Of a DNA stretch of 64,000 bases, positions 35,578 to 44,804 are shown piece by piece. Under the pieces are notes generated by a model. The model saw only the letters and a list, made by a program, of their open reading frames with translations. It was not told the DNA's origin and did no database searches. A program made the translations under genes and the position numbers. The DNA lies in contig NZ_NKHK02000006.1 in the NCBI RefSeq assembly GCF_002224245.2, forward strand, positions 62,001 through 126,000, in the 5' to 3' direction. This stretch comes from Moraxella sp. VT-16-12. Lineage in GTDB: Bacteria > Pseudomonadota > Gammaproteobacteria > Pseudomonadales > Moraxellaceae. Position 1 is the stretch's first letter. Every line of letters starts with the position of its first letter.

Positions 35578-37194
35578 ATGTCGCACTTAATCTCTGTACA
35601 CTATCCTTTTAAGGAAGGCAAGTTGCCATTTAGTAAAGAGTTTTTCTTTTCACTGCTTGCTACCAGCTTGTCTTTGGATGTGGAAGAAAAAGTTCTCGTA
35701 CTAAAAGAGTTGCCAAAACTCAATGAAATTCAGATAATTAGCTTGGTTGAAGTTTGGATTGAGGAGCGTGTTAAGTTTGTTGAGCTTGGTAAAGAAAGCC
35801 CTGATGACATCAAAATACTGTCTGATAAAATGGTTAAAGATTGGCAATCACTCAAACAGGCCTATGAGTTGCCTAAGCTGCTTGGTGAAAAAGAGCTGGT
35901 GCAACAAATTGAGCAATTATTACAAAATGTTGATTATCTTTCAGCATTAAAAATGGCAAAATTTCTTATGGGAGATGATGACAAAAATGATGATGAGACA
36001 CAAACAAAAGATTCAATGACGCATGAGCGTTTGAGACAGCAAGATGAACAGGTGAGTCAAACAAAACAGGAAGTAGAACAAAAAGCATTTAGCACATTTA
36101 GGGATTTGGGCTTAGATGAAGAGATGGATAAGGGGTTTTCGGTTGATGTTGATATCCCCAAACTGATTGATGTCATGGATCAGCTTAGAGAGACTGTGAT
36201 TGGACAAGAAGATGCGATATTTATCCTGACTCCTATGCTGTACTATCATAAGCTATTTGCCACTCGCTTGATACAACAATACACGAAAACTGGCAAGGAA
36301 AGTCAGGTTGCATACGCAGGCGATGATGACTGCCTTAGACAGCAACCTGTGTTATTGATGGGAGCAACAGGCACAGGTAAGACACATTTGGTCAAATATG
36401 CCACCAAGGCTTTTGATTTAAATGTGGTAACGGTGGACTGTTCAACTTTGGTAAGAACAGGCATTGTGGGTATCAATCTTGACACTGTTGGACGTATGAT
36501 TTATGAAAGTGCTGACAGAGACATGAGGATTGCTGAAACGTCTGTGGTGGTATTAGATGAGTTTGATAAACTGTTTTTAAATGAAGGCGGAAACCTAGAA
36601 ATTGCCATGCAGTTATTAACAGTATTAGAAGGTTCTGCACCATTTCCTGTGGAGCGGTATCATCAGGATAAATATTCTGATTATCCCATGAGTCTTTCAT
36701 CAGAGCGAATGATGTTTATTGTGGTGGGCAGTTTTGGTGTTCATCAAAGCAATATGAAACGCCGCTTCAAGGGTTTTAGCCACGATGATTCTGATAAGAC
36801 ACCAAAAAATTATGACCACCTGTTTTTGAGTAAATGTGGTGTGCCTGATGAATTACTTGGACGTATTGGGCGCGCCATTTGTTTGAAGACATTAAGTGCT
36901 GATGATTATGTCAAAATCTTATACCAAAGCCCAACATCGCCATGGAATGTGCTACAAAATCAGCTTAAAATGGTAAACTCCACAGCAGAGCTATCAAAAG
37001 AGCTTGTGACACACTTGATTGAAAATAATCAAGAGGCGATTGATAAATTTGGGGCAAGGGGATTATATCAGGCATTTAGTTCCATGCCTGTTGTTGTAGC
37101 GGTCTTGGCTTATGCAGCATCTGCTGATTATGAGCATTTTGTCATAGAATACTATAATTATGCTACTGCTGATGGTAAGATGTTATGGTGGTGA
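35578..37194 (+). CDS. ClpX-like AAA+ ATPase with novel N-terminal region
   Basis: 538 residues from the ATG at 35578, seven bases after GGAG. The first 150 residues are helical and charged, with no ClpX zinc finger. The AAA+ module matches ClpX in order: ETVIGQEDA, Walker A GATGTGKT (about 262-269), Walker B VVVLDEFDK (about 323-331), PDELLGRIGRAI, and sensor-2 FGARG (about 491-495). The ClpX pore loop GYVG is GIVG here, and no IGF loop for ClpP docking is evident (FKGF in its place). Probably a remodelling ATPase, unlikely to feed ClpP; function unknown. A convergent RHH gene follows. Confidence 0.8.
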   Translation: MSHLISVHYPFKEGKLPFSKEFFFSLLATSLSLDVEEKVLVLKELPKLNEIQIISLVEVWIEERVKFVELGKESPDDIKILSDKMVKDWQSLKQAYELPKLLGEKELVQQIEQLLQNVDYLSALKMAKFLMGDDDKNDDETQTKDSMTHERLRQQDEQVSQTKQEVEQKAFSTFRDLGLDEEMDKGFSVDVDIPKLIDVMDQLRETVIGQEDAIFILTPMLYYHKLFATRLIQQYTKTGKESQVAYAGDDDCLRQQPVLLMGATGTGKTHLVKYATKAFDLNVVTVDCSTLVRTGIVGINLDTVGRMIYESADRDMRIAETSVVVLDEFDKLFLNEGGNLEIAMQLLTVLEGSAPFPVERYHQDKYSDYPMSLSSERMMFIVVGSFGVHQSNMKRRFKGFSHDDSDKTPKNYDHLFLSKCGVPDELLGRIGRAICLKTLSADDYVKILYQSPTSPWNVLQNQLKMVNSTAELSKELVTHLIENNQEAIDKFGARGLYQAFSSMPVVVAVLAYAASADYEHFVIEYYNYATADGKMLWW

Positions 37195-37228
37195 GATGTT
37201 ATATTGAGGCGTTTGTATGTCATAGGTG

Positions 37229-37531
37229 TTAAGGACACCCACAGCGTTTGTTGATGTTTACCAGAGCTTCTTCTATCAGCTGTTCGCTCACGCCTTTTTT
37301 GCGTAACTCATCAATAAATAATACGTCATCAGCCAGCGAATAGCTACAATTATCACGGTCAAGCCCTTGACGGATATAATAACGTATCAAGCCTTGAATG
37401 GTATTAAAGCCATGTTCACTCATGGTGTGTTCTAAATGCTTAATAATCTCTTCGGATAATTTAAGGTGAACAGGTCGCATGATGATTTGGGGATGGTCAG
37501 AAAACTGATTTTTGATTTTGGGAGATAACAT
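37229..37531 (-). CDS. small ribbon-helix-helix-like protein
   Basis: 100 residues from the ATG at 37531, which has AAGGA upstream. The N-terminal part PVHLKLSEEIIKHLEHTMSE and FNTIQGLIRYYIRQGL resembles a CopG/Arc RHH fold: beta strand, helix, turn, helix. The rest is a helical tail (ADDVLFIDELRKKGVSEQLIEEAL) ending in RCGCP. A DNA-binding role is inferred. It faces the ClpX-like gene tail to tail with 34 bp between; no toxin partner is present. Confidence 0.75.
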   Translation of the reverse strand: MLSPKIKNQFSDHPQIIMRPVHLKLSEEIIKHLEHTMSEHGFNTIQGLIRYYIRQGLDRDNCSYSLADDVLFIDELRKKGVSEQLIEEALVNINKRCGCP

Positions 37532-37717
37532 GACATTCCTTGATGATAAATAGCGATATGGTAGCAATATTTGAGAATTCTTTCAAGGGCGGTTGTAAAT
37601 TTATGGTTAAAATTGCCTAAAAATAGCAACAAAAACCCTTTAAATTTGCAAAAATCCCCTAGATTGCAACATAAAAACATGGCAAAATGCACGCATTATT
37701 AAAAATTAGGAGTCATT

Positions 37718-38353
37718 ATGTCAAATCTTACATCGGTTATTAAATATTCTGTGGCGTTGTCAGCTGTGGCATTGGGTTTTGTGCTACCAACAATCAGTCA
37801 TGCCAATACAGCCGTAACAAATTTAAACAAACTTTTGTCCAACACCAAGTCTATGACGGCAAATTTTGAGCAAACCACGAAGGCAAATGGACGTTCTAAG
37901 GTGTATCGTGGTAATATGGCGGTTCAACGTGGCAATCAATTTCGCTGGAACATCACATCGCCAGCTAAGCAGTTGATTGTGGTTAATGGCAGTACCATGT
38001 GGACACACGACCCCGACTTAAATCAAGCAACCAAACAATCAGTAACAAGCCAAGTGGGCGATACCCCTGCGGTGCTCCTATCGGGAGACCCCGCTCAAAT
38101 CGCCAGAAGTTTTAACATCAGTCAGCCCAATCCTGCCAAAAACTATTATTTATTAACCCCCAAATCTGGCAGTTCTGAATTTCGTGATTTGTCCATCAGC
38201 TTTAATGGGGGGCGACCGGTTATGATGGTGCTTAATGATAATTTGGGTCAGACCACCAGCATTAAATTTAGTAATATTAGCATGAACAAAAAAATCAACG
38301 CCAGCCAATTTAATTTTACACCCCCTGCTGGCACAGACGTGATTAACCAATAA
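37718..38353 (+). CDS. lolA: outer-membrane lipoprotein carrier protein LolA
   Basis: 211 residues. A signal peptide ends ISHANT (about 31). The mature LolA pattern is NLNKLLSNTKSMTANFEQTTKANG, QFRWNITSPAKQLIVVNGSTMW, and LGQTTSIKFSNISMNKKINASQFNFTPPAGTDVI. LolA carries lipoproteins from LolCDE across the periplasm to LolB. AGGAG precedes the ATG. Monocistronic. Confidence 0.95.
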   Translation: MSNLTSVIKYSVALSAVALGFVLPTISHANTAVTNLNKLLSNTKSMTANFEQTTKANGRSKVYRGNMAVQRGNQFRWNITSPAKQLIVVNGSTMWTHDPDLNQATKQSVTSQVGDTPAVLLSGDPAQIARSFNISQPNPAKNYYLLTPKSGSSEFRDLSISFNGGRPVMMVLNDNLGQTTSIKFSNISMNKKINASQFNFTPPAGTDVINQ

Positions 38354-38376
38354 TTTATCTTGTAAGATTTATTAAC

Positions 38377-38407
38377 AAAAACCAAGTATCTTTATGCTTG
38401 GTTTTTT
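38377..38407 (+). terminator. lolA terminator
   Basis: AAAAACCAAG and CTTGGTTTTTT around a 10-nt loop, starting 23 bp after the stop. Confidence 0.8.
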
Positions 38408-38467
38408 ATGCTTTTGTCTGTTTCGTGGCACATTTGGAATTTTTACAGTAGGCATTTTTCTAAATTA

Positions 38468-38476
38468 TGATATAAT
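38468..38476 (+). promoter_or_regulatory. extended -10 element of the nuo operon
   Basis: TGATATAAT: TG, one base, TATAAT, about 40 bp before nuoA. A possible weak -35 (TAGGCA) lies at 38449 with a 16-bp spacer. Confidence 0.6.
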
Positions 38477-38515
38477 AGTTAAGATTTTTTTTAAGAACTA
38501 ACAAGTATAAATCAC

Positions 38516-39130
38516 ATGGGGTGTGATATGCCAGCCTATTGGTCAGCCATTATTTATCTACTTGCCGCCACAGGATTGGTCGTGTTTATGCTGATGGTGC
38601 CACGTCTATTGGGTGGTCGTTCGTCAGGTTCACAAAAACAAGAAAGTTTTGAAGCAGGCGTGGTATCTGCTGGCTCTGCTCGCATACGTTTGTCCGCTAA
38701 GTTTTACTTGGTGGCGATTTTTTTTGTGATATTTGATTTAGAAGCCTTATTTTTGTACGCTTATGCCGTCAGCGTGCGAGAAGTGGGTTGGGTTGGTTTT
38801 ACCACCGCAGCGATTTTTATTGTGATTTTGTTTGTGGGGCTCATTTACGAGATGAGACTTGGGGCGATGAACTGGGCACCTGCTGACAAACACAAACCCA
38901 AGCCACGCATTTATCAAAAGCCTGCCAATTTTGATTTGGCTGCCATTACTGCTTTTAATGGCATTGATGAGCTGCATACTGACCCCACGGGTAAAGTGCC
39001 TGCTCAATCATCAGGACGCATCAATGTCTCTAATGACATTGAAAAAAATAAAGCCCATATGGCAAATATTGACCACATCAATACCACAGGACGTGTTACT
39101 ACCCAAGATTTTAATTCGCCAGCCGATTGA
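38516..39130 (+). CDS. nuoA: NADH-quinone oxidoreductase subunit A
   Basis: 204 residues from the first ATG; the ATG at 38528, with GGGGTG just before it, is an alternative giving 200. Three membrane helices and the family core are clear: RKQESFEAGV-like QKQESFEAGVVSAGSARIRLSAKFYLVAIFFVIFDLEALFLY. Complex I membrane arm. E. coli NuoA has 147 residues; here a hydrophilic tail of about 80 residues (after GAMNWAPADK) has no known domain. First gene of the nuo cluster. Confidence 0.95.
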   Translation: MGCDMPAYWSAIIYLLAATGLVVFMLMVPRLLGGRSSGSQKQESFEAGVVSAGSARIRLSAKFYLVAIFFVIFDLEALFLYAYAVSVREVGWVGFTTAAIFIVILFVGLIYEMRLGAMNWAPADKHKPKPRIYQKPANFDLAAITAFNGIDELHTDPTGKVPAQSSGRINVSNDIEKNKAHMANIDHINTTGRVTTQDFNSPAD

Positions 39131-39182
39131 TGTTGGCACATAGCAAGTAAATCCATCTTACAAGCCAATACAAGTTTTAGCC

Positions 39183-39851
39183 ATGAAATATACTTTCACT
39201 CGTGCCAATGAAGAAGCCAGCCAATATCCCCATCAGACCCGCCAAGTGGTTGATGACATCACGCAAGCCGAAGTAGAAAAAAACGTCTTTTTGGGTCGCC
39301 TTGAAGATTTGGTGCATGCTGCTGCTAACTGGGGTTGCAAAAACTCTTTGTGGCCATTTAACTTTGGTACAAGCTGTTGTTATGTGGAGTATGCCACCAC
39401 ATTGACAGCGGTGCATGATTTGTCTCGTTTTGGGGCGGAAGTTATTAGAGCTTCACCACGTCAGGCGGACGTGATGATTGTGGCAGGAACGTGTTTTGTG
39501 AAGATGGCGCCAGTGATTTTGCGTTTGTATGAACAAATGCTTGAACCTAAATGGGTCATCTCTATGGGAGCGTGTGCCAACTCAGGCGGTATGTATGACA
39601 TTTATTCGGTGGTGCAAGGCGTGGATAAAATCTTGCCTGTGGACGTCTATATCCCCGGCTGTCCGCCCCGCCCCGAAGCGGTAATTCAGGCGTTGATGCT
39701 ACTACAAGAGTCCATCACTCACGAACGCCGTCCGCTTGGCATTCATCTTGACCAAGGCATTTATCAGCCGATTATGACGCCTGAGCGAGACCGCAAAATG
39801 GCAGAGCGTATTGCGGTTAAGAATTTAAGAAGTCCTGATAACGCACAATAA
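39183..39851 (+). CDS. nuoB: NADH-quinone oxidoreductase subunit B
   Basis: 222 residues. Cysteines of cluster N2 are in [22 protein letters not shown] and [10 protein letters not shown], in order. NuoB holds the last iron-sulfur cluster, which passes electrons to quinone at the NuoBDH interface. A polar N-terminus of about 35 residues precedes [11 protein letters not shown]. It starts 52 bp after nuoA; the unknown gene follows after 18 bp. Confidence 0.98.
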   Translation: MKYTFTRANEEASQYPHQTRQVVDDITQAEVEKNVFLGRLEDLVHAAANWGCKNSLWPFNFGTSCCYVEYATTLTAVHDLSRFGAEVIRASPRQADVMIVAGTCFVKMAPVILRLYEQMLEPKWVISMGACANSGGMYDIYSVVQGVDKILPVDVYIPGCPPRPEAVIQALMLLQESITHERRPLGIHLDQGIYQPIMTPERDRKMAERIAVKNLRSPDNAQ

Positions 39852-39869
39852 CTATCGCAAGGATTTGTG

Positions 39870-40379
39870 ATGTATGACACACAAAAAGGCATGAACGTTG
39901 TCGCTTTTACCAAGTTTATCACTTTGTTTAACCAGTGCTATGGACTGGGTGATGATGAACTTGATGATTTGGTAAAGATTTATCAAGATTTGTATCAAGA
40001 CGTACCAAGTTTTCAAGCGTGGCTACAAGAACAAACAGGCGAAGTGGTGGATTTAGATAGCATTGATGAAACACCCAAAATGGTCTGGCTGCAAACTTTG
40101 ATGGTGCATTTTTCCCCTTGCTATTTTGATGATTGGAAGTTTGATTGCCAAGCGTTGAGTGAGTATATTAGCCAATATACTGATGAGCCTTTTGTGATTA
40201 CTGGTGAAGAGTATGCAGGCGATATGGATAATCTACTTGCCAAATTAGAAAGTAGCACCCCATACAGCTTGCTCCATATTTGGGGTGGTAATGATGACGT
40301 GCATTTTTGGTTGATTGATAAAACCCACAAGGCGACACTAGAAAATTTGGCACAAAAACTGGATATTTGGCTAGACTAA
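39870..40379 (+). CDS. unknown soluble acidic protein inside the nuo cluster
   Basis: 169 residues from the ATG at 39870, six bases after AAGGA; a GTG one codon earlier is possible. No family recognised with confidence; a resemblance to DUF6630-like proteins is only an impression. It is strongly acidic, without signal peptide or membrane span. Features are FTKFITLFNQCYGLGDDELDDLV and a Trp-rich end HIWGGNDDVHFWLIDKTHK. It lies between nuoB and nuoCD with 18 and 23 bp gaps and is surely cotranscribed. It is not a standard complex I subunit. Confidence 0.75.
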   Translation: MYDTQKGMNVVAFTKFITLFNQCYGLGDDELDDLVKIYQDLYQDVPSFQAWLQEQTGEVVDLDSIDETPKMVWLQTLMVHFSPCYFDDWKFDCQALSEYISQYTDEPFVITGEEYAGDMDNLLAKLESSTPYSLLHIWGGNDDVHFWLIDKTHKATLENLAQKLDIWLD

Positions 40380-40402
40380 CGGCATAAAGGTAAGAAATTA
40401 TA

Positions 40403-42151
40403 ATGAGTGTTCATCATATTCATGATTTTGGTGTATTACAAGAATTGACTGCCAAAAATCATCAGTTTATCACCCAAGAAACCGCAGACGGCATTCCCAC
40501 CATTTGGGTGGAAAAATCAGACGTGCTTGCTGTGCTGATGACTTTGCGGACATTGCCCAAGCCCTTTGTCATGCTGGTGGATTTATCCGCCATGGATGAG
40601 CGTTTGCGTAAGCACCGTTATGGTTTGCCTGATAGCGACTTTACTGTGTTTTATCATTTGATGAGTTTGGAGCGAAATAGCGACATTCGTATCAAAGTGG
40701 CATTAAAAGAAAATGAAAGCATTCCGTCAGCGACCAAAATTTATCCCAATGCCAACTGGTATGAGCGAGAAGTGTGGGATATGTTTGGGGTGGTGTTTGA
40801 TGGACACCCTCATTTGACACGCATTTTATTGCCAAAATACTGGGAAGGACACCCCCTTCGTAAAGAGTATCATGCACGAGCCACCGAGTTTACGCCATAT
40901 TTTTTGAACACTGCCAAACAACAGTTTGAGCAAGAAAACTTACGTTTTGTACCAGAAGAGTGGGGCATGAAACGCTCTGGGCGCGATGAAGACTTTATGT
41001 TTTTGAACATTGGTCCAAACCACCCATCAGCACACGGGGCGTTTCGTTTGGTGTTGCAGCTTGATGGTGAAGAGATTGTGGATTGTATCCCTGATATTGG
41101 CTATCATCATCGCGGTGCTGAAAAAATGGCGGAGCGTCAAACGTGGCATTCGTTTATCCCTTATACCGACCGCATTGACTATCTGGGTGGGGTGATGAAT
41201 GAACTGCCTTATATCATGGCGGTGGAGAAACTCGCTGGCATTAGCGTGCCTGAGCGTGCCAACACCATTCGTATCATGATGAGTGAGCTGTTTAGGATTA
41301 CCAATAATCTGCTCTACTGGGGAACATTTATCCAAGACGCGGGCGGTATGACTCCTGTGTTTTATATGTTTACTGACCGTCAAAAGGCGTATGACATCAT
41401 AGAAGCGGTAACGGGCTATCGCATGCACCCTGCGTGGTTCAGGATTGGTGGTACGGCGATGGATTTGCCAAATGGCTGGGAGCGACTGGTGCGTGAGTTT
41501 TTGGATTGGATGCCAAAACGTATTGATGAATACTACAAAGCCACCATGACCAACACCGTCTTAAAAGGACGCACGCAAAATGTTGCCCAATACGATGCCA
41601 AACACGCCCTAGCATGGGGTGTAACAGGGGCAGGACTACGAGCCACGGGCATTGAGTTTGATTTGCGTAAAGCTCGTCCCTATTTGGGTTATGAAAATTT
41701 TGAGTTTGACGTACCTGTGTTTTATAACGGCGATGCCTATGACAGATGTTTGGTGAAAATTGAAGAGATTCGCCAGTCTTTGCGCATCATTGAACAGTGC
41801 TTAAATAACATGCCAGGCGGTGCGTATAAGGCTGAACATCCCTTGGCAGTACCACCACCCAAAGACCGTACGCTACAAGACATTGAGACGCTGATTAACC
41901 ACTTTGTATCCGTCTCTTGGGGACCTGTGATGCCTGCTGGCGAGTCTGCCTGTATGGTAGAAGGGGTCAAGGGGCTAAACAGCTACTATGTAACGAGCGA
42001 TAACGCCACCATGAGCTATCGCACGCGTATCCGTACGCCAACTTTTGCTCATTTGCAGCAGATGCCCAGCGTGATTAACGGCTCTTTGGTGTCAGATGCC
42101 ATTATTTATTTGGCAAGCATTGATATTGTGATGGCGGATTGTGATAGGTAA
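40403..42151 (+). CDS. nuoCD: NADH-quinone oxidoreductase fused subunits C and D
   Basis: 582 residues, the fused NuoC-NuoD found in E. coli and relatives. The C part (about 1-170) has [31 protein letters not shown]. The D part (about 190-582) has [33 protein letters not shown], the quinone-site regions and the end [25 protein letters not shown]. Peripheral arm, quinone-binding. Six bases separate it from a lysE-type gene rather than nuoE. Confidence 0.98.
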   Translation: MSVHHIHDFGVLQELTAKNHQFITQETADGIPTIWVEKSDVLAVLMTLRTLPKPFVMLVDLSAMDERLRKHRYGLPDSDFTVFYHLMSLERNSDIRIKVALKENESIPSATKIYPNANWYEREVWDMFGVVFDGHPHLTRILLPKYWEGHPLRKEYHARATEFTPYFLNTAKQQFEQENLRFVPEEWGMKRSGRDEDFMFLNIGPNHPSAHGAFRLVLQLDGEEIVDCIPDIGYHHRGAEKMAERQTWHSFIPYTDRIDYLGGVMNELPYIMAVEKLAGISVPERANTIRIMMSELFRITNNLLYWGTFIQDAGGMTPVFYMFTDRQKAYDIIEAVTGYRMHPAWFRIGGTAMDLPNGWERLVREFLDWMPKRIDEYYKATMTNTVLKGRTQNVAQYDAKHALAWGVTGAGLRATGIEFDLRKARPYLGYENFEFDVPVFYNGDAYDRCLVKIEEIRQSLRIIEQCLNNMPGGAYKAEHPLAVPPPKDRTLQDIETLINHFVSVSWGPVMPAGESACMVEGVKGLNSYYVTSDNATMSYRTRIRTPTFAHLQQMPSVINGSLVSDAIIYLASIDIVMADCDR

Positions 42152-42157
42152 TCCATC

Positions 42158-42790
42158 ATGATTGATGTGGCTGTCTTGTCAGCATTTGTCGGTTCGGTGG
42201 TGTTGTTTTTATCCACTCCCGGCCCTGTAACTGTCATGGTGGTAAATAATAGTGTAAAGCAAGGATTTTTGGCAGGATTTGCCACCATTATAGGAACAAA
42301 CATCGCTTCGTTGATGTTGATTGGCGCATCATTTTTGGTGTTGTATGGCGTATTTCAAGTTAGTGAATATTTATTGACTTATTTAACGCTATTTGGGTCG
42401 TTATATTTATTGTATTTTGCCACACAAATCATCAAAGATAGTTTTAATGCCAAGCCCTTATCACTAGATGTGTCAGATAAATCTAATCAACCTTTGATGA
42501 ATTATGTTACACAAGGTTTTTTAGTTGGCATTAGCAACCCCAAAGATGTGCTATTTTTTGTGGCATTCTTTCCATTGTTTTTTAACGTTGATAAAAACAT
42601 CAACATCGCCATGATGGTATTGACGTTAACATGGGTGGCATTAGATTATGGCATTTTATCCTTATATAGTATGATGTTTGCCAAGATAAAACACCAGTCA
42701 TTTATTGCGTGGGTGGGAAGATTGTCAGGTATCATGCTAGCGATAATCGCTTTAATTGGACTTTATCAAACCATCAGTATATTATTTTAA
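42158..42790 (+). CDS. LysE/RhtB family exporter
   Basis: 210 residues, about six hydrophobic helices. Family pattern: STPGPVTVMVVNNSVKQGFLAGFATIIGTN (about 22-48) and, later, VTQGFLVGISNPKDVLFFVAFFPLF. LysE-family proteins export amino acids such as lysine, homoserine or threonine; substrate unknown. It starts 6 bp after nuoCD and ends 9 bp before pilU, so it is part of the operon though unrelated to complex I. Confidence 0.9.
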   Translation: MIDVAVLSAFVGSVVLFLSTPGPVTVMVVNNSVKQGFLAGFATIIGTNIASLMLIGASFLVLYGVFQVSEYLLTYLTLFGSLYLLYFATQIIKDSFNAKPLSLDVSDKSNQPLMNYVTQGFLVGISNPKDVLFFVAFFPLFFNVDKNINIAMMVLTLTWVALDYGILSLYSMMFAKIKHQSFIAWVGRLSGIMLAIIALIGLYQTISILF

Positions 42791-42799
42791 GAAAACACT

Positions 42800-43951
42800 A
42801 TGACCACACATCACATTGCCGAAGAATCCTTAATCGCCTTTGCCGAAGAGACGCTACACGAAGCACGCAACATCATGTTTAGTATGCTCACCAAAGTGGT
42901 GGAAGTGGGGGCTTCGGATTTGTTTATTTCGGCGGATTTTCCACCAAGCGTCAAACATCAAGGCTTGATGAAACCTTTGTCCAAACAGACATTAAGTGCC
43001 GATAAAACCAAACTGTTTGCATATAGTTTGATGAATGACAGACAGCGTGAAGAGTTTGAGCAAGATTTGGAGTGCAATTTTGCCATCAACGTGCCAAATG
43101 TCAGCCGTTTTCGAGTCAATGTGTTTGTTCAGCAGCAACAAGTCGGCATGGTGATTCGTACCATTGCTGCTGAGATTCCCAATTTTGATAAACTCAAACT
43201 GCCCCCAAAACTGCGTGATGTCATCATGGAAAAACGTGGCTTAGTGCTGGTAGTGGGCGGTACAGGCTCAGGCAAGTCAACTTCTTTGGCGGCGATGATT
43301 GATTATCGTAATGAGCACAGTGCAGGGCATATCATCACCGTAGAAGACCCTGTGGAGTATGTCCATAAGCATAAAAAATCCATGATTACTCATCGTGAAG
43401 TGGGCGTGGACACACACTCTTGGCATAATGCCCTAAAAAACACCTTACGCCAAGCCCCTGATGTGATTTTGATTGGTGAGATACGAGATACTGAGACGAT
43501 GGAGCATGCCATTGCCTTTGCTGAGACGGGGCATTTGTGTTTGGGAACGCTACACGCCAACAACGCTAACCAGACATTAGACCGAATTATTAACTTTTTC
43601 CCCGAAGAACGCCGCAACCAGCTTTTGATGGATTTGTCTGCCAATATGAAAGCCATCATCAGCCAACGCCTTATCCGCACCCAAGATGGTAAGGGTCGGC
43701 GGGCAGCGGTGGAAGTGATGTTAAACACTCGTTTGGTGTCAGATTTGATTTTAAAAGGCGAGATGCACGAGCTAAAAGCGGTGATGACCAAAAGCCGTGA
43801 AGTGGGCATGCAAACCTTTGACCAAGCCTTGTTTGATTTGTATGAAGAAGGGGCGATTAGTTATGATGAAGCCATCAGAAATGCTGATAGTGCCAATGAA
43901 CTTAGATTGCAGATTAAACTAAAATCTAAGCGTGGTGAAGAAAAATCATAA
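42800..43951 (+). CDS. pilU: type IV pilus twitching motility ATPase PilU
   Basis: 383 residues, close to PilU (382 in Pseudomonas) and longer than PilT (about 344). Motifs: Walker A VVGGTGSGKSTSLAAM (about 151), Asp box ITVEDPVEYVHKHKKSMITHREVG, Walker B RQAPDVILIGEIRD, His box GHLCLGTLHANN, and RIINFFPEERRNQL. PilU helps PilT retract pili. pilT and pilU usually adjoin, but pilT is not in this window. Located between lysE-type and an unknown gene in the nuo cluster. Confidence 0.92.
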   Translation: MTTHHIAEESLIAFAEETLHEARNIMFSMLTKVVEVGASDLFISADFPPSVKHQGLMKPLSKQTLSADKTKLFAYSLMNDRQREEFEQDLECNFAINVPNVSRFRVNVFVQQQQVGMVIRTIAAEIPNFDKLKLPPKLRDVIMEKRGLVLVVGGTGSGKSTSLAAMIDYRNEHSAGHIITVEDPVEYVHKHKKSMITHREVGVDTHSWHNALKNTLRQAPDVILIGEIRDTETMEHAIAFAETGHLCLGTLHANNANQTLDRIINFFPEERRNQLLMDLSANMKAIISQRLIRTQDGKGRRAAVEVMLNTRLVSDLILKGEMHELKAVMTKSREVGMQTFDQALFDLYEEGAISYDEAIRNADSANELRLQIKLKSKRGEEKS

Positions 43952-43964
43952 AAGCGGTGGCAAG

Positions 43965-44723
43965 ATGAATGCTGTTTTGCCTTTGTATAAAAATATCAAT
44001 GAGTTAAACGAATATTTAACACCATTTCCAAACATTGATGAGATATTTGTAGAGCGTCAATCTTGGTTAATAAAGCATTTTTTGCCACTAGTTAGTATTG
44101 ATTTGGGTATGCTAAATGATGGGTGGCGTGGGCAAGTGGTGCATATGCTAAACCCATTTGAACCCTATGAAGGTTATATTGGCGAATGCACCAAAAAACA
44201 CCACAATAAATTTGTCAGTGCAAATTGGCTTTCGTTTAGGCTGACCTGTGATAACAAGTATGAATTTTTGGCTGATGAGCGGTATTTTGCCAGAGGTTTA
44301 AACACTCAACCAACAGATGTTTTTGATAACAGCATTGATGACAAAGATTTTGATGATGTTCAAACATATGTTGAAGAGAGCATAGAGTATTATCAGTTTC
44401 GCCAAAAGCGTTTTTATCAAACAGGTAAATTACTTGGTGTTTATCCTAATGATGGTGATGGTGCAGTCGCACAAAATTGGCTTGATAGCATGGGTGGCAA
44501 GCTGTCTGAAAATGTGAAAGATTGGCTGTCTGATTGCGAGTTGCCAGCAGCATTTGTTTGTCAGTGGCAAGATGATGAGCCAGTGATTGCATACAATGAC
44601 AAGGCGTTTTATTTTATTGCTGGTGTGCCTGCCTATCGCTATGGCTGTCATGGGGCGGATTGGATTATATTATTGTATGAGCCAGTAAGCCAAATTGTAT
44701 TATTTACTTATGGTTATCTTTAA
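43965..44723 (+). CDS. protein of unknown function in nuo-embedded block
   Basis: 252 residues from the ATG at 43965; an upstream GTG would overlap pilU. Not recognised. It is soluble, acidic and rich in aromatic residues, with no signal peptide. Segments include FPNIDEIFVERQSWLIKHFL, DERYFARGLN and a C-terminal half PAAFVCQWQDDEPVIAYNDKAFYFIAGVPAYRYG, then HGADWIILLYEP. Context gives no function. It follows pilU by 13 bp. Confidence 0.7.
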   Translation: MNAVLPLYKNINELNEYLTPFPNIDEIFVERQSWLIKHFLPLVSIDLGMLNDGWRGQVVHMLNPFEPYEGYIGECTKKHHNKFVSANWLSFRLTCDNKYEFLADERYFARGLNTQPTDVFDNSIDDKDFDDVQTYVEESIEYYQFRQKRFYQTGKLLGVYPNDGDGAVAQNWLDSMGGKLSENVKDWLSDCELPAAFVCQWQDDEPVIAYNDKAFYFIAGVPAYRYGCHGADWIILLYEPVSQIVLFTYGYL

Positions 44724-44804
44724 GCTTATGATGAGGCTAAAGTTTTTGGGATGAGCATTAAAAACAAAATTTTCGTCATTTTATGTGATTAAAAGGAAGT
44801 ATAG

